From Bog-756 sp963738545 (lineage in GTDB: Bacteria > Actinomycetota > Acidimicrobiia > Acidimicrobiales > RAAP-2), in contig CAVTXA010000008.1 of assembly GCA_963738545.1 (NCBI GenBank), positions 930,001 through 994,000 of the forward strand: a stretch of DNA of 64,000 nt, given 5' to 3'. This document shows, in pieces, positions 1 to 8,383 of this stretch. The notes below the pieces were generated by a model. The model saw only the letters and a program-made list of their open reading frames with translations, had not been told where the DNA came from and searched no databases. The position numbers and the translations under genes are program-made. Positions within the stretch are counted from its first letter, which is position 1, and each line of letters opens with the position of its first letter.

Positions 1-1503
1 CGGGCCCGCACCGCGCCGGTGTTCGATCCGGCCTCGGGGGAGACCACCGGCACGGTGGTCCTGGCCTCGGCCCACGATGTGGACCTGGCCGTGGGCCGAG
101 CCCAGGCCGCATCCGTCGGGTGGCGGAACACGTCGCTCACCGCCCGGACCCGTGTCCTGTTCGCCTTCCGTGAGCTGGCCGACCGGCACCGCCAGGATCT
201 GGCCGCGCTGATCACGGCCGAGCACGGCAAGGTCCTCGATGACGCCCTCGGTGAGGTGGCCCGGGGCATCGAGGTCGTCGAGTTCGCCTGCGGCATCCCC
301 CACCTGCTGAAGGGGGAGTTCTCCGAGGACGTCTCCAACGGCGTGGACGCCTCCTCCATCCGCCAGCCCCTCGGCGTGGTGGCCGGCATCACCCCGTTCA
401 ACTTCCCCGTGATGGTGCCCATGTGGATGTACCCGGTGGCCATCGCCTGCGGCAACGCCTTCATCCTCAAGCCGTCCGAGCGCGACCCGTCGCCGTCACT
501 GCTCATCGCCGACCTGTGGCGCGAGGCCGGCCTGCCCGACGATGTGTTCACGGTGGTCCACGGCGACTCGGTGGCCGTCGACGCCCTCCTCGACCACCCC
601 GGGGTGGTCGCGGTGTCCTTCGTGGGTTCGACGCCCGTGGCCCGCCATGTGTTCGAGCGGGCCACGGCGGCCGGCAAGCGGTGCCAGGCCCTGGGGGGAG
701 CCAAGAACCATGCCGTGGTCCTGCCCGACGCCGACCTCGGTGCGGCGGCCGACGCCCTGACGGCGGCGGGGTACGGGTCGGCCGGCGAGCGGTGCATGGC
801 GATCTCGGCCATCGTGGCCGTGGGGGATGCCACACCTTTGGTGCAGGCCTTGACAGACCGGGCCGCCGCCCTCCGGACCGGACCGGGTACGGATCCCGGG
901 TCGGACATGGGTCCCCTGATCACCGCGGCCCATCGGGACCGGGTGGCCGGGTACGTGGACTCGGCCGAGTCCGAAGGAGCCACCGTCGTGCTCGATGGCA
1001 GGGATGTGAAGGTGCCCGGTGGCGAGGACGGCTTCTTCGTCGGACCGACCCTGGTCGACCATGTCACCCCCACCATGGCCGTGTACCGCGATGAGATCTT
1101 CGGGCCGGTGCTCTCGGTCGTGCGGGTGGATTCGCTGGACGAGGCCATCGACCTGGTGAACGCCAATCCCTACGGCAACGGGACCGCCATCTTCACTCGG
1201 GACGGTCACGCCGCCCGGCGGTTCCGCCGCGACATCCAGGTGGGGATGGTCGGTATCAACGTCGCCATTCCCGTGCCGATGGCCTACTACTCCTTCGGCG
1301 GATGGAAGGAGTCACTGTTCGGCGACGCCCACATTCACGGCATGGAGGGGGTCCGGTTCAACACCCGCCTCAAATCGGTCACCACCCGGTGGCCGGAGAC
1401 GGCCGTGGACGCCACGGGCGGCGACGCCGGAGACGAGGAAACGGCGTCGGGAGCGGGACCCGGAGCCATCGACCTCCACTTCCCCTCGGGCGACGACCGC
1501 TGA
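1..1503 (+). CDS. mmsA: Methylmalonate-semialdehyde dehydrogenase (CoA-acylating), 5' end missing
   Basis: The product is an aldehyde dehydrogenase of the MmsA/IolA type, which oxidises malonate or methylmalonate semialdehyde to acetyl- or propionyl-CoA in valine and inositol breakdown. The reading frame is open from base 1, so the true start lies upstream; a GTG at 19 falls inside the conserved N-terminal strand and is unlikely to be the start. The text PFNFPVMVPMW, the glycine-rich FVGSTPVA cofactor segment and the catalytic cysteine in GERCMAIS (codon 793-795) are typical of this CoA-dependent subfamily. About 500 residues are visible, close to full length. The stop is TGA at 1501-1503. 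The specific substrate is inferred from family resemblance. Confidence 0.85.
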   Translation, partial: RARTAPVFDPASGETTGTVVLASAHDVDLAVGRAQAASVGWRNTSLTARTRVLFAFRELADRHRQDLAALITAEHGKVLDDALGEVARGIEVVEFACGIPHLLKGEFSEDVSNGVDASSIRQPLGVVAGITPFNFPVMVPMWMYPVAIACGNAFILKPSERDPSPSLLIADLWREAGLPDDVFTVVHGDSVAVDALLDHPGVVAVSFVGSTPVARHVFERATAAGKRCQALGGAKNHAVVLPDADLGAAADALTAAGYGSAGERCMAISAIVAVGDATPLVQALTDRAAALRTGPGTDPGSDMGPLITAAHRDRVAGYVDSAESEGATVVLDGRDVKVPGGEDGFFVGPTLVDHVTPTMAVYRDEIFGPVLSVVRVDSLDEAIDLVNANPYGNGTAIFTRDGHAARRFRRDIQVGMVGINVAIPVPMAYYSFGGWKESLFGDAHIHGMEGVRFNTRLKSVTTRWPETAVDATGGDAGDEETASGAGPGAIDLHFPSGDDR

Positions 1504-1592
1504 CCGGGCCGCCGGCGGCGGGAGGTGCGGCGACACCACCCGTTGCTACTGTTTGGGCGGGGTAGGGGGGTGGCGCCGGGGAAGGGGAACCG

Positions 1593-3008
1593 ATGAAGAT
1601 CGTCATCACGGGGGCCGGCATGGTCGGACTCTCGAGCGCCCTGCTGCTGGCCCGGGACGGCCATGAGGTGACCGTGGTCGAGCGCGATGCCGCCGACGTC
1701 CCCGATCCGGCTTCGGCGTGGGACGACTGGGAACGGCGGGGCGTCAACCAGTTCCGCCTGCCCCACCTGTTCGCCCCCGGGTACCGGGCCGCGATGGAGA
1801 TCGAGCTGCCCGAGGTGCTCGACGCACTGCTCGACGCCGGGGCCGTGCGTTGGAACCCCCTGGACCACGTGCCTGCGTCGCTCCGCGGCCCGGACCGTGC
1901 CGGTGACGAGGACTTCGGGGCGATCACGGGACGGCGGGTCGTCGTCGAGTCGGTGGTGGCCCGTGCCGCCGAGAACGCCCCGGGTGTCGAGGTCCGTCGG
2001 GGTGTGGGCGTCCGGGGACTCCTTCCCGGTCCCGCCGACGGCCCCGGGATTCCGGGCGTCGCCGGTATTCGCCTCGAGTCGGGGGAGGAGCTCCCGGCCG
2101 ATGTGGTGGTCGACGCCGCCGGCCGCCGGTCCCCGGCGCCGACCTGGCTGGCCGACCTCGGCGCCGCCCCCCTCCGGGAGGAGGGCGACGACTCGGGCTT
2201 CGTCTACTACGGCCGCCACTTCCGCACCTCCGACGGGGCGTCGCCGGCCATCCCGGGGATCCTGCCCATCCAGGAGTACGGCACCGTCTCCCTCCTCACC
2301 CTGCCGGCCGACAACGGAACCTGGTCGCTGGTGGTGGTCACATCGTCCGAGGACACCTCGCTGCGGGGGCTCCGGGATGTGGACCGGTGGTCGGCGGTGG
2401 TGCGAAGCCTGCCCGGGGCAGCCGAGTGGCTGGAGGGCGAGCCCCTCGAGGATCGGATCATGTCCATCACCCGGCTCGAGGACCGGATCCGCAACCTGGT
2501 GGTCGACGGACGTCCGGTGGTCACCGGCCTGCTGGCCGTCGGTGACTCATGGTCCTGCACCAATCCGTCGGTGGGACGCGGCGCCACCATCGGCATGATG
2601 CACGCGGTGGCGTTGCGCGACCTCCTGGCCCAGTGTGCTGACGACTCGCCCCTCGATCTGGCGCTGGCGTGGGACGAGGCCACCCGACGCTCGGTGACCC
2701 CGTGGTACGAGGCCACCGTGGCCGGAGACCGTCACCGGCTCCAGGAGATCACCGCGCTCCTGGCCGGCCGGGCCTACGCCCCCGAGGACCCGGGCTACGA
2801 GATCGGGAAGGCTCTCGTCCTCGCCGCCGGCCGGGATCCCGACTGCCTCCGGGCCCTGTTCCAGATCGCCGGCGTGCGCCAGCTGCCGCTCGAGGCCCTG
2901 GCCGCCGAGGGCGTGCTCGACAAGGTGATCGCCCTCGGTGCCGGATGGCGGGAGGAGCCTCCGCTGGGGCCCACGCGCGACGAGCTGGTGGCCATGGCCA
3001 CGGCCTGA
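1593..3008 (+). CDS. FAD-dependent oxidoreductase (monooxygenase-like)
   Basis: This 471-residue protein opens with a Rossmann fold for FAD, ITGAGMVGLSSALLLARDGH, followed by an acidic residue at the end of the second strand (VVERD). A second FAD motif, GDSWSCTNPSVGRG, occurs near residue 310 and is typical of the p-hydroxybenzoate hydroxylase or geranylgeranyl reductase-like class. The ATG at 1593 is preceded by GGGGAAGGGG with about 5 bases of spacing, which supports the start. The substrate is unknown. An alpha/beta hydrolase gene follows 65 bases downstream on the same strand. Confidence 0.7.
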   Translation: MKIVITGAGMVGLSSALLLARDGHEVTVVERDAADVPDPASAWDDWERRGVNQFRLPHLFAPGYRAAMEIELPEVLDALLDAGAVRWNPLDHVPASLRGPDRAGDEDFGAITGRRVVVESVVARAAENAPGVEVRRGVGVRGLLPGPADGPGIPGVAGIRLESGEELPADVVVDAAGRRSPAPTWLADLGAAPLREEGDDSGFVYYGRHFRTSDGASPAIPGILPIQEYGTVSLLTLPADNGTWSLVVVTSSEDTSLRGLRDVDRWSAVVRSLPGAAEWLEGEPLEDRIMSITRLEDRIRNLVVDGRPVVTGLLAVGDSWSCTNPSVGRGATIGMMHAVALRDLLAQCADDSPLDLALAWDEATRRSVTPWYEATVAGDRHRLQEITALLAGRAYAPEDPGYEIGKALVLAAGRDPDCLRALFQIAGVRQLPLEALAAEGVLDKVIALGAGWREEPPLGPTRDELVAMATA

Positions 3009-3060
3009 ACGACCCGGGCGTGGACCGCTCGGGTGGACCGGTCCCAATCATCCGTCCCGG

Positions 3061-3066
3061 TAGCCT
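3061..3066 (+). promoter_or_regulatory. -10 element of a leaderless hydrolase transcript
   Basis: TAGCCT lies 7 bases before the GTG at 3074, so transcription would begin at or next to the start codon. Confidence 0.5.
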
Positions 3067-3073
3067 CGACCGA

Positions 3074-4060
3074 GTGAGTCCACCGTTCCCGCCCGGATCC
3101 GTCTCCCGGATCATCGACGTCGATGGCCCGGTACACGCCCTCGACATGGGTGGGCCCGCCGACGGACCACTGATCGTCGGCCTCCACGGCCTGGGTGGGT
3201 CCCATCTGAACTGGGCGGCCGTTGGTCCGGACCTGACCCGGTACGCCAGGGTGGTGGCCCTGGACCTGGTGGGACACGGGCTGACCCCGACCGGATCCCG
3301 GACAGCGGACATGGAAGGGCACCGCCGGCTGGTCAGCGGTGCCCTCGAGGTGCTGGCCGTCGAGTCCGAGGGATCCCCGGGTGCCGCGCCGGTCATCCTC
3401 ATGGGCAACTCCATGGGGGGCCTGGTGGCGGCCCTGCAGGCGGCCGAGGAGCCAGGCACGGTGGCGGGACTGATCCTGATCGACCCGGCCCTGCCCACCT
3501 CCCGGCTGGGACTGGTCCACCCGAGGGTGGTGGCCAACTTCCTGCTCTGCGCCGTGCCCGGTGTGGGGGAGACCTACCTGACCCAGCGACGGCAGCGGAC
3601 CACGGCGGAGCAGACCGTGCGTCGGGTCCTGGGGGTCTGCTGCGTCGACGCCTCACGCGTCCCGGACGACGTCGTGGAGGCCCACATCGAGCTCACCGAG
3701 CGGCTGGACCGGGTGGCCGCCGACGCCGCCTACCTTCGCTCCGCCCGATCCCTCTCCTCGCTGGTGGCCCGGCCGGCACCGACCATGGAACGACTGGCGA
3801 GCATCGGCCAGCCCACCCTGTTGCTGCACGGGGCCCGGGACGTGCTCGTACCGCTCACCTCGGCCCAGCGGATGAGCGCCGCCCATCCGGCGTGGCGGTT
3901 CCGGGTGGCCGCCGACATGGGGCATGTGCCCATGCTGGAGGCGCCGGGGTGGACCATGGAGACGGTGGGTGCGTGGCTGACCGACGTCGGGTTCGCCACG
4001 GTCCCCGCGGCCGGGCCCTCCTCGGTGACGGCGGCCATCCCGCTCGGCCCGGTCAGTTAG
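3074..4060 (+). CDS. Alpha/beta hydrolase
   Basis: The 328-residue product has the alpha/beta hydrolase layout: an oxyanion-hole HGLGGSH motif near residue 36, a serine nucleophile elbow GNSMGG near 114, an acid in GARDVLVP and the catalytic histidine in MGHVPMLEAP. The frame stays open far upstream, but similarity to the fold begins only after the GTG at 3074, which sits 7 bases after a TAGCCT box and so fits a leaderless start. The stop overlaps the stop of the convergent acyl-CoA synthetase by 4 bases (4057-4060). The substrate cannot be told from sequence. Confidence 0.75.
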   Translation: MSPPFPPGSVSRIIDVDGPVHALDMGGPADGPLIVGLHGLGGSHLNWAAVGPDLTRYARVVALDLVGHGLTPTGSRTADMEGHRRLVSGALEVLAVESEGSPGAAPVILMGNSMGGLVAALQAAEEPGTVAGLILIDPALPTSRLGLVHPRVVANFLLCAVPGVGETYLTQRRQRTTAEQTVRRVLGVCCVDASRVPDDVVEAHIELTERLDRVAADAAYLRSARSLSSLVARPAPTMERLASIGQPTLLLHGARDVLVPLTSAQRMSAAHPAWRFRVAADMGHVPMLEAPGWTMETVGAWLTDVGFATVPAAGPSSVTAAIPLGPVS

Positions 4061-5595
4061 TTGATCTGGCGGTCCCGACCCTCCCAGTAGGGCTCCCGGA
4101 GCCGGAACTTCTGGAGCTTGCCGGTGGCCGTCCGCGGTAGCTCGTCGCGCAGCTCCACCCGCTTGGGGCATTTGTACCCGGCCAGGGCCGTCCGGCAGTG
4201 GGCGATCACGGCGTCCTCGGTGAGGGAGACGCCCTCGGCCGGCACCACGAGGGCCACGACCATCTCGCCCCACCGCTCGTCGGGGACGCCGATCACCGCC
4301 ACCTCGGCCACACCGGCCAGGGAGAAGACGGCGTCCTCCACCTCGATGGAGGACACGTTCTCCCCGCCGGTGATGATGACGTCCTTCTTCCGGTCGAGGA
4401 TGCTCAGATGGCCCTCTTCGTCGATGAGGCCTCCGTCGCCGGTGTGGAACCACCCGTCGGCCAGGGCCGCGGCCGTCTCGGCCGGCTGGTCCCAGTACCC
4501 GTCCATCACCGTGTTGCTCCGGACCAGCACCTCCCCCTTCTCGTCGATCCGCATGGCGGTGCCCACCGCCGGCGCCCCGGCCCGCATCAGCCTGCGGGCC
4601 CTGGCCGCCCCGTCGTGCTCCTCCCACTCGGACCGGTGCCGATTGACGGTGAGCAGGGGGGAGGTCTCGGTCAGTCCGTAGATCTGGTTGAACTCCCAGC
4701 CCAGCTCGCTCTGGACCCGCTCGATGGTCCGGCTCGGGGGTGGGGCACCGGCCACCACGATCCGCGTGCGGCCGGCCCCGGGAATGGGCCCATCCCAGTC
4801 GGGCGCGGCGTCGAGCACCGCGTTCACCACCGCTGGCGCCGCACACAGCAGGCTGACCCCGTGGCGCTCGACCCTCCGGAGGATCTCGGTGCCGTCCACC
4901 TTGCGCAGCACCACCTGTGGGCATCCCATGGCCGTGGTGGCCCACGGCATGCCCCATCCGTTGGCGTGGAACATGGGGAGGGTGTGGAGGTAGACGTCCC
5001 GATCCGACAGACCCATGTGCCAACCGAACAGGGAGGCGTTGACCCAGCAGTTGCGGTGGGTCAGCTGCACGCCCTTGGGCCGGGCCGTGGTGCCCGAGGT
5101 GTAGTTGATGGTGGCCGTGGCCCCCTCGTCGGCCGCCCACGCCACGGGCGGCTCCCCGTCGGTGGGGAACAACACGGGGTCGGACCCGGCTCCGAGGACG
5201 AAGCGGTGCTTGACGTCGATGCCGGCCAGGGCCTGGTCGATCTCGGGGTCGACCAGCAGGACCGTGGCCCCGGAGTGGCCCACGATGTACTCGACCTCGG
5301 CGGGGGCCAGCCGGAAGTTGACGGGTACGAGGATCCGGCCCCAGCCGCACACCCCGAAGAACGACGTGAGGAGCCGGGATGCGTTGTGGGACACCACCGC
5401 CACCCGTTCGCCCGGTCCGACCCCCATACGGTCCAGTCCCGACGCCTGGGCCCGGGCGCGGGCCGCCATCTCGGCAAAGGCCAGCGGTGCCCAGGCCTCG
5501 GCCGGTTGGTCGGGCTCGTCGATGAGGCCGACCCGTTCCGGATAGGCCGACTCGGCCCGGTCCAGGAAGTCGCGGACATTGAACTCGACGATCAT
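4057..5595 (-). CDS. Acyl-CoA synthetase, AMP-forming (long- or medium-chain fatty acid CoA ligase)
   Basis: This 512-residue protein is a member of the adenylate-forming enzyme superfamily that activates carboxylic acids to acyl-CoA through an acyl-AMP intermediate. It has the P-loop-like NYTSGTTARPKGV motif, the GLTE motif, the WFHTGD hinge region and the C-terminal DRKKDVIITGGENVSS and PRTATGKLQK motifs that carry the catalytic lysine. The ATG at 5595 follows a GGGGGG-rich stretch. Its chain-length preference is not visible. It converges on the upstream hydrolase. Confidence 0.85.
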   Translation of the reverse strand: MIVEFNVRDFLDRAESAYPERVGLIDEPDQPAEAWAPLAFAEMAARARAQASGLDRMGVGPGERVAVVSHNASRLLTSFFGVCGWGRILVPVNFRLAPAEVEYIVGHSGATVLLVDPEIDQALAGIDVKHRFVLGAGSDPVLFPTDGEPPVAWAADEGATATINYTSGTTARPKGVQLTHRNCWVNASLFGWHMGLSDRDVYLHTLPMFHANGWGMPWATTAMGCPQVVLRKVDGTEILRRVERHGVSLLCAAPAVVNAVLDAAPDWDGPIPGAGRTRIVVAGAPPPSRTIERVQSELGWEFNQIYGLTETSPLLTVNRHRSEWEEHDGAARARRLMRAGAPAVGTAMRIDEKGEVLVRSNTVMDGYWDQPAETAAALADGWFHTGDGGLIDEEGHLSILDRKKDVIITGGENVSSIEVEDAVFSLAGVAEVAVIGVPDERWGEMVVALVVPAEGVSLTEDAVIAHCRTALAGYKCPKRVELRDELPRTATGKLQKFRLREPYWEGRDRQIN

Positions 5596-5698
5596 CGGTC
5601 CCCCCGATCAGTCCGGCCGCCCTCAGATGGGCCGCCGGCCAACCCATTGAATCAAATCGTCAGCCCTCGTGGAGGCGCTGTCCCACCGGTGGTGTCGA

Positions 5699-5704
5699 TA
5701 ATGT
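5699..5704 (+). promoter_or_regulatory. -10 element of a leaderless dehydrogenase transcript
   Basis: TAATGT lies 7 bases before the ATG at 5712. The gene is divergent from the acyl-CoA synthetase, whose start is at 5595. Confidence 0.5.
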
Positions 5705-5711
5705 TCCGGCC

Positions 5712-6632
5712 ATGTCCCCGCCCCGCATCGCCGTCGGCCCCCAGCACGCACCGTTCGCCACCGACGCCGTGACCGCCGGCGGGGGGACCCTCGTCGATAT
5801 CGCCGAGCAGCCTGACGCTCTGGTCTGGCTGGATCCCCGGGCGGTCCAGTCCCTGGCCGACCAGGTGGCGGCGGCGCCGACGCTGCAGTGGGTGCAGCTG
5901 CCCTTCGCCGGGGTGGAGAACGTGGTGGCCTCCGGACTCCTCGATCACGACCACCTCTGGACGTGCGCCAAGGGCTCGTACGCCGAGCCGGTGGCCGAGC
6001 ACGCCTTGGCCCTCTCCCTGGCCGGTCTCCGTCACCTCCGTACCCGGGTCTCGGCGCGATCCTGGGGGAAGGCCGCCGGGACCAGCCTCTACGACCAGAA
6101 GGTGACCATCCTGGGAGGAGGGGGAATCACCACCCGGCTGCTCGAGCAGCTGGCTCCCTTCCGGGTGGAGGCCACCGTCGTCCGTCGCAAGAGCGACCCC
6201 ATGCCCGGCGCCTCCCGCACCGTCCCGGTGGCCGCCCTGGACGAGGTGCTCCCCGGGGCGTTGGTGGTCTACCTGGCCCTGGCCCTCACCCCCGAGACGA
6301 CCGGGATCATCGGCGCCCACCAGCTTGGCCTCATGGACGAGACGGCCTGGCTCGTCAACGTGGCCCGAGGCGGCCATGTGGACACCGACGCGCTGGTCGC
6401 CGCCCTGGTGGCCGGATCGATCGCCGGGGCGGCCCTCGACGTCACCGATCCGGAGCCCCTTCCCGACGGCCATCCCCTGTGGGAGCTGCCCAACGCCATC
6501 ATCACACCCCACACCGCCGACACCATCGAGATGATCCAGCCCCTGTTGGCCGAGCGCATCCGCACCAACGTGGTCAGGTTCGCCGCCGGTGAGGAGTTGG
6601 TCGGGCTCGTCGATCCCGACGCCGGCTACTGA
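5712..6632 (+). CDS. D-isomer-specific 2-hydroxyacid dehydrogenase family protein
   Basis: The 306-residue protein matches NAD(P)-dependent D-2-hydroxyacid dehydrogenases that interconvert 2-oxoacids and D-2-hydroxyacids. The cofactor fold carries the glycine-rich ILGGGGITTRLL, the catalytic arginine lies in VNVARGGHVD, an acidic residue in LDVTDPEP and the catalytic histidine in ITPHTAD. The N-terminal substrate domain is shorter than in phosphoglycerate dehydrogenase and no ACT domain is present. The start is supported by the TAATGT box 7 bases upstream. The physiological substrate is unknown. Confidence 0.8.
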   Translation: MSPPRIAVGPQHAPFATDAVTAGGGTLVDIAEQPDALVWLDPRAVQSLADQVAAAPTLQWVQLPFAGVENVVASGLLDHDHLWTCAKGSYAEPVAEHALALSLAGLRHLRTRVSARSWGKAAGTSLYDQKVTILGGGGITTRLLEQLAPFRVEATVVRRKSDPMPGASRTVPVAALDEVLPGALVVYLALALTPETTGIIGAHQLGLMDETAWLVNVARGGHVDTDALVAALVAGSIAGAALDVTDPEPLPDGHPLWELPNAIITPHTADTIEMIQPLLAERIRTNVVRFAAGEELVGLVDPDAGY

Positions 6633-6839
6633 ACCGACCCGGGGCCGGGGCTCCCGGCGCCACGGGCGGGCACGTTCGGAGCGGTGCGTGGACGGCGCCG
6701 AGCCTCCGTCCGGACGGGGCCACCACGCGACCACGCGACCGGGCGGAAACTGCCTGGTCAGTGCCGTGTCACACCCACGATCCATGATGTCGGGGTCATG
6801 GGAACCATCTCCGGATCCCCAACCCCAGGAGGCTGCTCC

Positions 6840-7100
6840 GTGCCGTTCACCACCGTCCCCGTCTCCCTGCCGAGTGTGAGATCGCACGGGCCGGCGGCGC
6901 CGCCCGAGGCGTTCACCATCGACTGTGCCGACTGCCGCCATCAACACACGCCGGTCTGCGACGACTGCGTTGTCTCCTTCATCGTCGGCCGTGAGCCCGA
7001 GGACGCCGTCGTGGTCGATGTGGACGAGGCCCGTGCTGTGCGCCTCCTGGCCCGGGCCGGTCTGGTGCCCGGCGTCCGCCACACCCGCGACGTCGGCTGA
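6840..7100 (+). CDS. Small cysteine-rich (putative zinc-binding) protein
   Basis: This 86-residue protein has four cysteines in two CxxC pairs (CADCR and CDDCVV), followed by an acidic VVVDVDEARAV stretch and a helical LLARAGLVPGVRH tail. The first pair and the second pair are 8 residues apart, as in a small zinc ribbon, and binding of zinc is inferred. An AGGAGG ribosome-binding site at 6827-6832 with 7 bases of spacing fixes the GTG start at 6840 rather than upstream ATGs. The function is not known to me; it sits directly before queG. Confidence 0.7.
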   Translation: MPFTTVPVSLPSVRSHGPAAPPEAFTIDCADCRHQHTPVCDDCVVSFIVGREPEDAVVVDVDEARAVRLLARAGLVPGVRHTRDVG

Positions 7101-7168
7101 CGGTCACCATTCGGCTGACGATGATCATGGGCTCAGGGTTGCGATGATGCCTGGCCCCGGCCTGGGTC

Positions 7169-8383
7169 GTGCGACCATGGGGTGTGCCCCGAGCCGCTGC
7201 CCCCACCCCGCTCACGGAGCCGACGCCCACCGAGGACATCGACCTCAGCCGGGCGGTGGTGACGATCGGCCGGGCCGCCGGCCTGGACCCGGTGGGCGTG
7301 GCCACGGCCGAGATCTTTGCGGAGACACGCCAGCACCTGCTCAAGAGGAAGCGCGCCGGTCTGCACGGCTCCATGCAGTTCACCTACCGCAACCCGGAGC
7401 GGTCGACCGATCCCACCCGGATCCTCCCCGGGGCCCGCTCCCTGGTGGTGGGGGCGTGGAGCTATCGCCAGGGCGAACCGGGCGAACCGGGCGAACCGGG
7501 CGAACCGGGCGAACCGGGCGAACCGGGCACCGGCTCGGACGGCCACGACGCCGGCGGCCGTCCCGTGGGACGCGTGGCCCGCTATGCGCGTTCCGACCAC
7601 TACGCTTCGCTGCGACTTGCCCTGGGCTCGGTGGCCGGGCACCTCCGGGAGCGGGGGTGGAGGGCCGTCGTGGTCTGCGACGACAACGCCCTCGTGGACC
7701 GGGCGGCCGCCCACCGGGCCGGGATCGGCTGGTTCGGGAAGAACTCGCTCCTGCTCGTCCCCGGTGCCGGGTCCTGGTTCGTGGTGGGCTCGGTGGTCAC
7801 CGACGCCCCCCTCCGTCCCAGTCGCCCCGGTCGCTCCGCCGCCCACGCCGAGGGCTGTGGGAGCTGCTCGCGCTGCATGTCCGCATGCCCGACGGGCGCC
7901 CTCGTGGCGCCGGGGGTGCTCGATGCCCGGAAGTGCCTGGCCTGGCTGGTCCAGGCCCCGGGGTCGTTCCCCGAGGAGTACCGGGTCGCCCTCGGGGAAC
8001 GCATCTACGGATGTGACGAGTGCCAACAGGTCTGTCCCATCAATAAGGTCGCCGACCGCCGGGATCCGCCCCCGCTACCTCCCCCCACCCCATCGTCGGC
8101 CCGGCCCGTCGACGGCCCGCGCGTGGACCTGCTCGACCTGCTCGAGGCCTCCGACGAGCAGTTGATGGAGGACCACGGTCGCTGGTACATCGCCGATCGT
8201 GATCCGCGTTACCTCCGGCGCAACGCCCTCGTGGCTCTGGGCAACGTGGGCGACGGGTCCCATCCCGGGACGGTCCGGGCCCTGAGGCGGTGGCTGCGGG
8301 CGGACGATCCCCTGCTCGCCGAGCACGCCCGGTGGGCCGCCCGGCGCCTGGGCCGCCACGATCTGATCGCTCCGATGCCGTGA
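7169..8383 (+). CDS. queG: Epoxyqueuosine reductase QueG, with collagen-like insert
   Basis: QueG reduces epoxyqueuosine to queuosine in the wobble position of GUN tRNAs, using cobalamin and two [4Fe-4S] clusters. The ferredoxin-like cluster motifs CGSCSRCMSACP and CDECQQVCP are intact, followed by a C-terminal HEAT-like helical region. A (Gly-Glu-Pro)x6 tract encoded by a 9-bp repeat interrupts the N-terminal domain. The start is unsure: GTG 7169 or GTG 7184 are both possible and neither has a good ribosome-binding site. The stop overlaps the GTG of the next gene. No other queuosine synthesis gene is in the window. Confidence 0.85.
   Translation: MRPWGVPRAAAPTPLTEPTPTEDIDLSRAVVTIGRAAGLDPVGVATAEIFAETRQHLLKRKRAGLHGSMQFTYRNPERSTDPTRILPGARSLVVGAWSYRQGEPGEPGEPGEPGEPGEPGTGSDGHDAGGRPVGRVARYARSDHYASLRLALGSVAGHLRERGWRAVVVCDDNALVDRAAAHRAGIGWFGKNSLLLVPGAGSWFVVGSVVTDAPLRPSRPGRSAAHAEGCGSCSRCMSACPTGALVAPGVLDARKCLAWLVQAPGSFPEEYRVALGERIYGCDECQQVCPINKVADRRDPPPLPPPTPSSARPVDGPRVDLLDLLEASDEQLMEDHGRWYIADRDPRYLRRNALVALGNVGDGSHPGTVRALRRWLRADDPLLAEHARWAARRLGRHDLIAPMP
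7471..7528 (+). repeat. 9-bp tandem repeat (GGGCGAACC) x6 inside queG
   Basis: Six perfect in-frame copies of GGGCGAACC run from 7471 to 7524, followed by a partial copy. They encode Gly-Glu-Pro repeats. Perfect copies suggest recent slippage, and the copy number may vary between strains. Confidence 0.9.

Noticed and set aside
3653..5647. 664-codon minus-strand frame overlapping the acyl-CoA synthetase
   Set aside because: It is a shifted frame of a clear same-strand enzyme gene and is extremely Gly/Arg/Pro-rich.
7133..8026. Minus-strand frame with Arg-Phe-Ala repeats opposite queG
   Set aside because: The repeat is the complement of the queG 9-bp repeat, and the frame has no domain outside it.
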